Origin: Enoplosus armatus
Taxonomy: Eukaryota > Chordata > Actinopteri > Centrarchiformes > Enoplosidae
Direction of reading: 5' to 3'
DNA: 64,000 bases
NCBI RefSeq assembly: GCF_043641665.1
Contig: NC_092193.1
Span: 1,587,501 to 1,651,500, forward strand
Below, piece after piece: positions 60,601 through 64,000 of the stretch. Every line of letters begins with the position of its first letter. Position 1 is the first letter of the stretch. The translations under genes and the position numbers were made by a program. Below the pieces are notes generated by a model. The model saw only the letters and a list, made by a program, of their open reading frames with translations, searched no databases and was not told where the DNA came from.

Positions 60601-61225
60601 GCTGCAGAACCAAACATGTTTCAGCACTAGCGCCTGCAGTTATTTTTAACTTTTGTCTTCATTTGGGTTTTTTCGGTGGCGTATGTGACCCACTCTGACC
60701 CGAAACCCTGACTGTGGAAACACTGTTGTGGCTGTACAGAAAGACCCCGTTCAGTTGTATCTTATGGGTTTAGGCCTGACTTTTCCAAGCTGGCTTCTGT
60801 CACTGAAACTGAAATATGTCCCCCCCGACGTGTACATTTATTGAATTTTAGTAGTAAGTAGTAATATTGGGGAAAATAATCAGAAATTAGTGATAAGTTG
60901 ACTTTTACTGAAGTAACATTATCGTGAAATCTGATGTTGAGCTTCTCGCCAGAGTTTTTATACACAAAAGGCTCATCTCATCTGTCCACCTTCCACTTAA
61001 CGTCCTCAACCAGATCAGCATCAGAGTGTTGATACCAAATGATTCCAGTTCATTGAACTTTAGAAGAGATCCCCGTCTTGTCCCGGTCATTAAAGGAGAG
61101 TTTGAGAACCGTCGTTGGTTTCTCTCACATTGTCTTGCCTTAGCCTAACAAGCAGGAAGTGTACTGTCCTGTAGAAAGAGTCAAACGTCGACCGTGTGGT
61201 TCGAGGCGAATACGATTCGGGGTCG
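57615..61225. other. Intron 1 segment, mostly unassigned
   Basis: Contains the 19-bp triplicate at 58704 and a small fragment of the 'ctttggcccagactgaa' repeat family at about 59645-59730. Open frames of up to 142 codons resemble nothing known. Confidence 0.4.
58704..58760. repeat. 19-bp tandem repeat, three copies
   Basis: The unit gacccagacttgatcatgt occurs three times head to tail, the last with a single terminal change (C for T). The junctions create TCATGTGA (M-box/E-box type) twice, and each unit carries the palindrome TGATCA. Confidence 0.93.
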
Positions 61226-61325
61226 ACTGATAATCGGTCAACCCTGAATTACAATGTCCCTGGTTCGAATTCTGATTTCTTCCTTTTTTCTCTCCCCATG
61301 TTTCCTGACTAACAAATAAAGACGG
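61225..61325 (+). mobile_element. tRNA-derived SINE remnant
   Basis: A B-box sequence (ccctggttcgaattctg, about 61258-61274) is followed by pyrimidine-rich ttcttccttttttctctccc, then catgtttcctgactaaca and aataaag. This fits a shortened copy of the same SINE type as the minus-strand fragment at 26772-26892. Confidence 0.55.
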
Positions 61326-61329
61326 ATAA

Positions 61330-64000
61330 CAGACCTCATAAGTTCCTGAGCAACTCCAAGTTCTTTGTTGGACCTCCGTACGCTCTGCCGGTTGTGTTGT
61401 TGTCGTTGTATCAGCTGCTGATCTCTCTCTGCTCTATATTCTCGTACTCTGCGAATAAAGTGATCCTGAAATCAGTACTGTACAGACACATCAACGCTTG
61501 AGTGATCACTAACACTTATTGATGATTGATGGGTTATGAGCCGCTCGGCTGCTCCATCGAGAAAACGGCAGAAACCTGGAAATCATTTAGAAAAATCATT
61601 GTGGGAGGCTATTAGGAAGCAGCGCTCTTGTGATAGTGGTATTGATATGGATGCTTTCATTATTGCAATGGGATGACCATCGATCGGGCTGACGCTGTGA
61701 AAGAGGAACTCATAAGGTCAACTGGTAATGCTTCCTGCTTTGAACCGGGGTTTCCCAACCTGAGGTGCAAAGTTAAATGTTTGGAAAAAGAATTGACTTT
61801 CCGTTTGTTGAATTTAGTTGACAGCAGCTTTCCGAAAGTTGCAGTTTAGTTTGGAGCTGCATTTCTACATTTTTCTACATTTTATTATGCTGTTTATTTT
61901 TCTTGTGAGGATGTAATGAATAAAATAATGTAGTAATGATAACGGAGTACTGATGGGTGGAACGTCAACATGTCGGTTTGTTATCTGCTTTAACGTTTCA
62001 ATATTTACTTTATCAAACTGTGATAATCTATAATTGTTCGAGTGGCACACTCCAGACTCCACAGCCAACAGTAAAATCTGATTTAAAGTATCGCCAACGG
62101 GGCAAAGCAGCCATCTGTGCGGGGGCCCGGTCATCCCAAAGGTAACTGCATGTGAATCCGTCGGACAGCCATCACATAAATGTAGTGGAGGGAAAAGTAC
62201 AATACTCGTCTCTCCGGACCAAACGGCCTCTCGTCTTCCTCTAACAAAATGAATCTCTCTCCGCCTGCCTGTACAGAAATGTATTTCCTTCCAAAATATT
62301 TCTCTTATCACCAGGAGAGGAGACCCCTCACACTCTGCCGTCACACACACAGACACGCTCTAACACCCCCCCCCCGCCCCCCGCCCCCCCTGCGACTCGG
62401 CGAGTGTGATATATGCGCCTGGTTATCATGGGAAATAAACTGTTAAAAGCGGCAGAAATAGCTTTTTCGCAGACTGGATGTGGAGTCATAAATCTGAGCG
62501 AGACGGCGGCGAAGGCGTCTCTGGGTCGTCAGCTGAGGTCTCGGGCAGGAACAGTTTATTTATGTGTGATTACACCCAGAATCCATCTGCCCAGAACCAG
62601 CCTGACTGCCTCTCACTGATGCTCCACTGTGGAGGTCCGCACTGTGATCCTTTGCCATCTGATCAAGAGTCTGACTTAATCAGCTGCTTCTAACATCACG
62701 AGCATAAAGGCTGATGTAGTATGTAAAAATGTAGTAAGGAGCCCTTGAGTTAAGAATAGTTAGTTAATGATAGTACCTAACATTTCCTACAAACGACTTA
62801 ATTCAAGAGAGCAGTTAAAATGTAGAACTTCCTGGGCACAAACATCTAATTAGAGGGGACAGTTAATGAGAAGTTTTCTCTGTCAGGCTTCCTGATATCA
62901 AACATTTATAAAACAGTCACTTTCAATCAGCTCATCTCTGTGGTGTCTCCTCTCTCCACAACGTTCATGTCAGCTGTCAGTCAGAGGGGGGGGGGGGGGC
63001 AGAACTGTGACCTGCTTCTGTTGCATGTTTCAGTTTCTGTATTGTAGGCGCTTCACTTTTCTTTGTCCGTTCAGGCGGCTTTCACTGCTACTCTTTTGTT
63101 TTCTACCTGTTCAGTTCAGGCATGTGTTAAGAGAACTGGGTACTGTGGGTCCTTCAGATTTCTGTGGTCCATGTGGGGGTCCATAGAGCGTTACAGTCCA
63201 ACTTCCTGCACACATGTATGTAAAACACTATATATAAAATACATTACTGACATGGCTCTAGTGGACTTTTTTTGGAGTTAATCTGAAGTGTTTGTGACGC
63301 TCAGAAGAAGGGATTCATCGTCTTACAGTTTCTTTTATAGCAGTTATATATAGATGAAATATTTTATTGGTATGTATATTATATTGTACATTTTATTCTG
63401 TTTAATATCATTACTGCTTTAACTCCATGTATCATACCAGCGAGCAGCGAGGTGCATCAGACCGAACGCCGTCTGTAAACATGCGCTGCACAATACTGTA
63501 TGTGGAATGCCTCGACGTATATAACAGCCCATGTAGTATTTCCAGAGCCACATGTGTCCTATGTCTGTTAGAAGACCGATGTACAGACAGAGAGAAGAGC
63601 CACAACAACGAGTGTTTCTGTGTGATGTTTCCTGCTCAGCTGGTCCTTTACTTTACTTTCACATTGTTGATACCCCACTGCTCTGCCAGTGTCTCGGGAT
63701 GACCTGGGGGCCGTGTTTTCTAGCAAGACAACAGCCGCCTGCTGGTTGGATCGTCACACCTTCAGGATACAAAATATGTGGCTGTAATGTCTTCTCTCTC
63801 TCTCTCTGCGGCTGAATATAAAAGGGGAATTGTGTTGTGATAAATTGGCATTTTGAATTTTTAAAATGAGAACAGAAAGGGCTCTGGCAGCGTTTTGCTC
63901 CTCCACAGTCGAGGGAGCCGGTCGTATCCCTGGATGACCCCGGGGCTGTGACTTCCCGGCAGACAGCTCCTATCAAATGCAGGAAAACAGATTCCAGCCG
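61330..64000. other. Intron 1 segment, mostly unassigned
   Basis: Contains a C-rich run (62365-62390, interrupted by two G) and a G-run (62986-62999). The words tagtggagggaaaagtacaatac at 62180 resemble part of the tact/agta repeat family. No kcnq3 exon recognised before the window ends. Confidence 0.4.

Larger units (their letters stand above)
11764..64000 (+). other. kcnq3: kcnq3 intron 1 (partial)
   Basis: No further KCNQ3 coding sequence was recognised after the exon 1 donor. I looked for the S1 exon (FLIVLG...LTTFKEYE), the S2 exon (FGAEF...CCCRYKGW) and the TIGYGD pore signature. The rest of the window is repeats, microsatellites and unassigned single-copy DNA. KCNQ3 intron 1 is known to be very long in mammals, so more than 52 kb here is plausible. 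The absence of exons is a judgement by eye. Confidence 0.75.

Noticed and set aside
61865..62356. 163-codon minus-strand frame
   Set aside because: No recognisable domain, low-complexity ends, and no splice or promoter context; chance frame is more likely.

Overview
The window looks like nuclear DNA of a ray-finned fish, probably a percomorph. It is intron- and intergene-rich and dense in (GT)n, (CT)n and poly-G/C tracts. It carries several interspersed repeat types that I recognise from memory as common in teleosts: a 'catagactat' MITE-like element, 'tactcaagtactgtactta' elements, 'gctaagctaagctaacc' elements and tRNA-derived SINE pieces. No bacterial, viral or organellar gene organisation is visible. 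The repeat family assignments have not been checked against a database.

One gene is supported with confidence. Coding exon 1 of kcnq3 (Kv7.3, the M-current potassium channel subunit) lies on the + strand at 11450-11763. It encodes the cytoplasmic N-terminus up to the edge of S1 and ends at a GTGAGT donor in phase 2. I looked for exon 2 (S1), exon 3 (S2) and the pore signature and did not see them, so everything from 11764 to 64000 is read as part of a very large kcnq3 intron 1.

Layout: 1-10300 is upstream intergenic DNA made mainly of unique sequence and old repeats. About 10130-11449 is the promoter/5' leader zone. It is CpG-rich in two blocks and holds three (GT)n arrays, (GA)n, (CTC)n, poly-G and (CT)n, followed by three upstream ORFs. 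11450-11763 is the exon. 11764-64000 is intron with at least eight copies of one diverged repeat family, SINE fragments, a 5'-truncated intron-containing tRNA-Arg(TCT) pseudogene at about 12949-13015, a 1.25-kb CTAT-type tandem array at 43061-44314, and two short regular tandem arrays (24993, 58704).

The items most worth checking are the strong overlapping uORF at the kcnq3 start, the tRNA-Arg fragment, a promoter-like cluster inside the intron near 25.0-25.2 kb, a triplicated 19-bp E-box unit at 58.7 kb, and an antisense open frame preceded by a splice-acceptor-like tract near 55.3 kb. Nothing here proves a new biological system.
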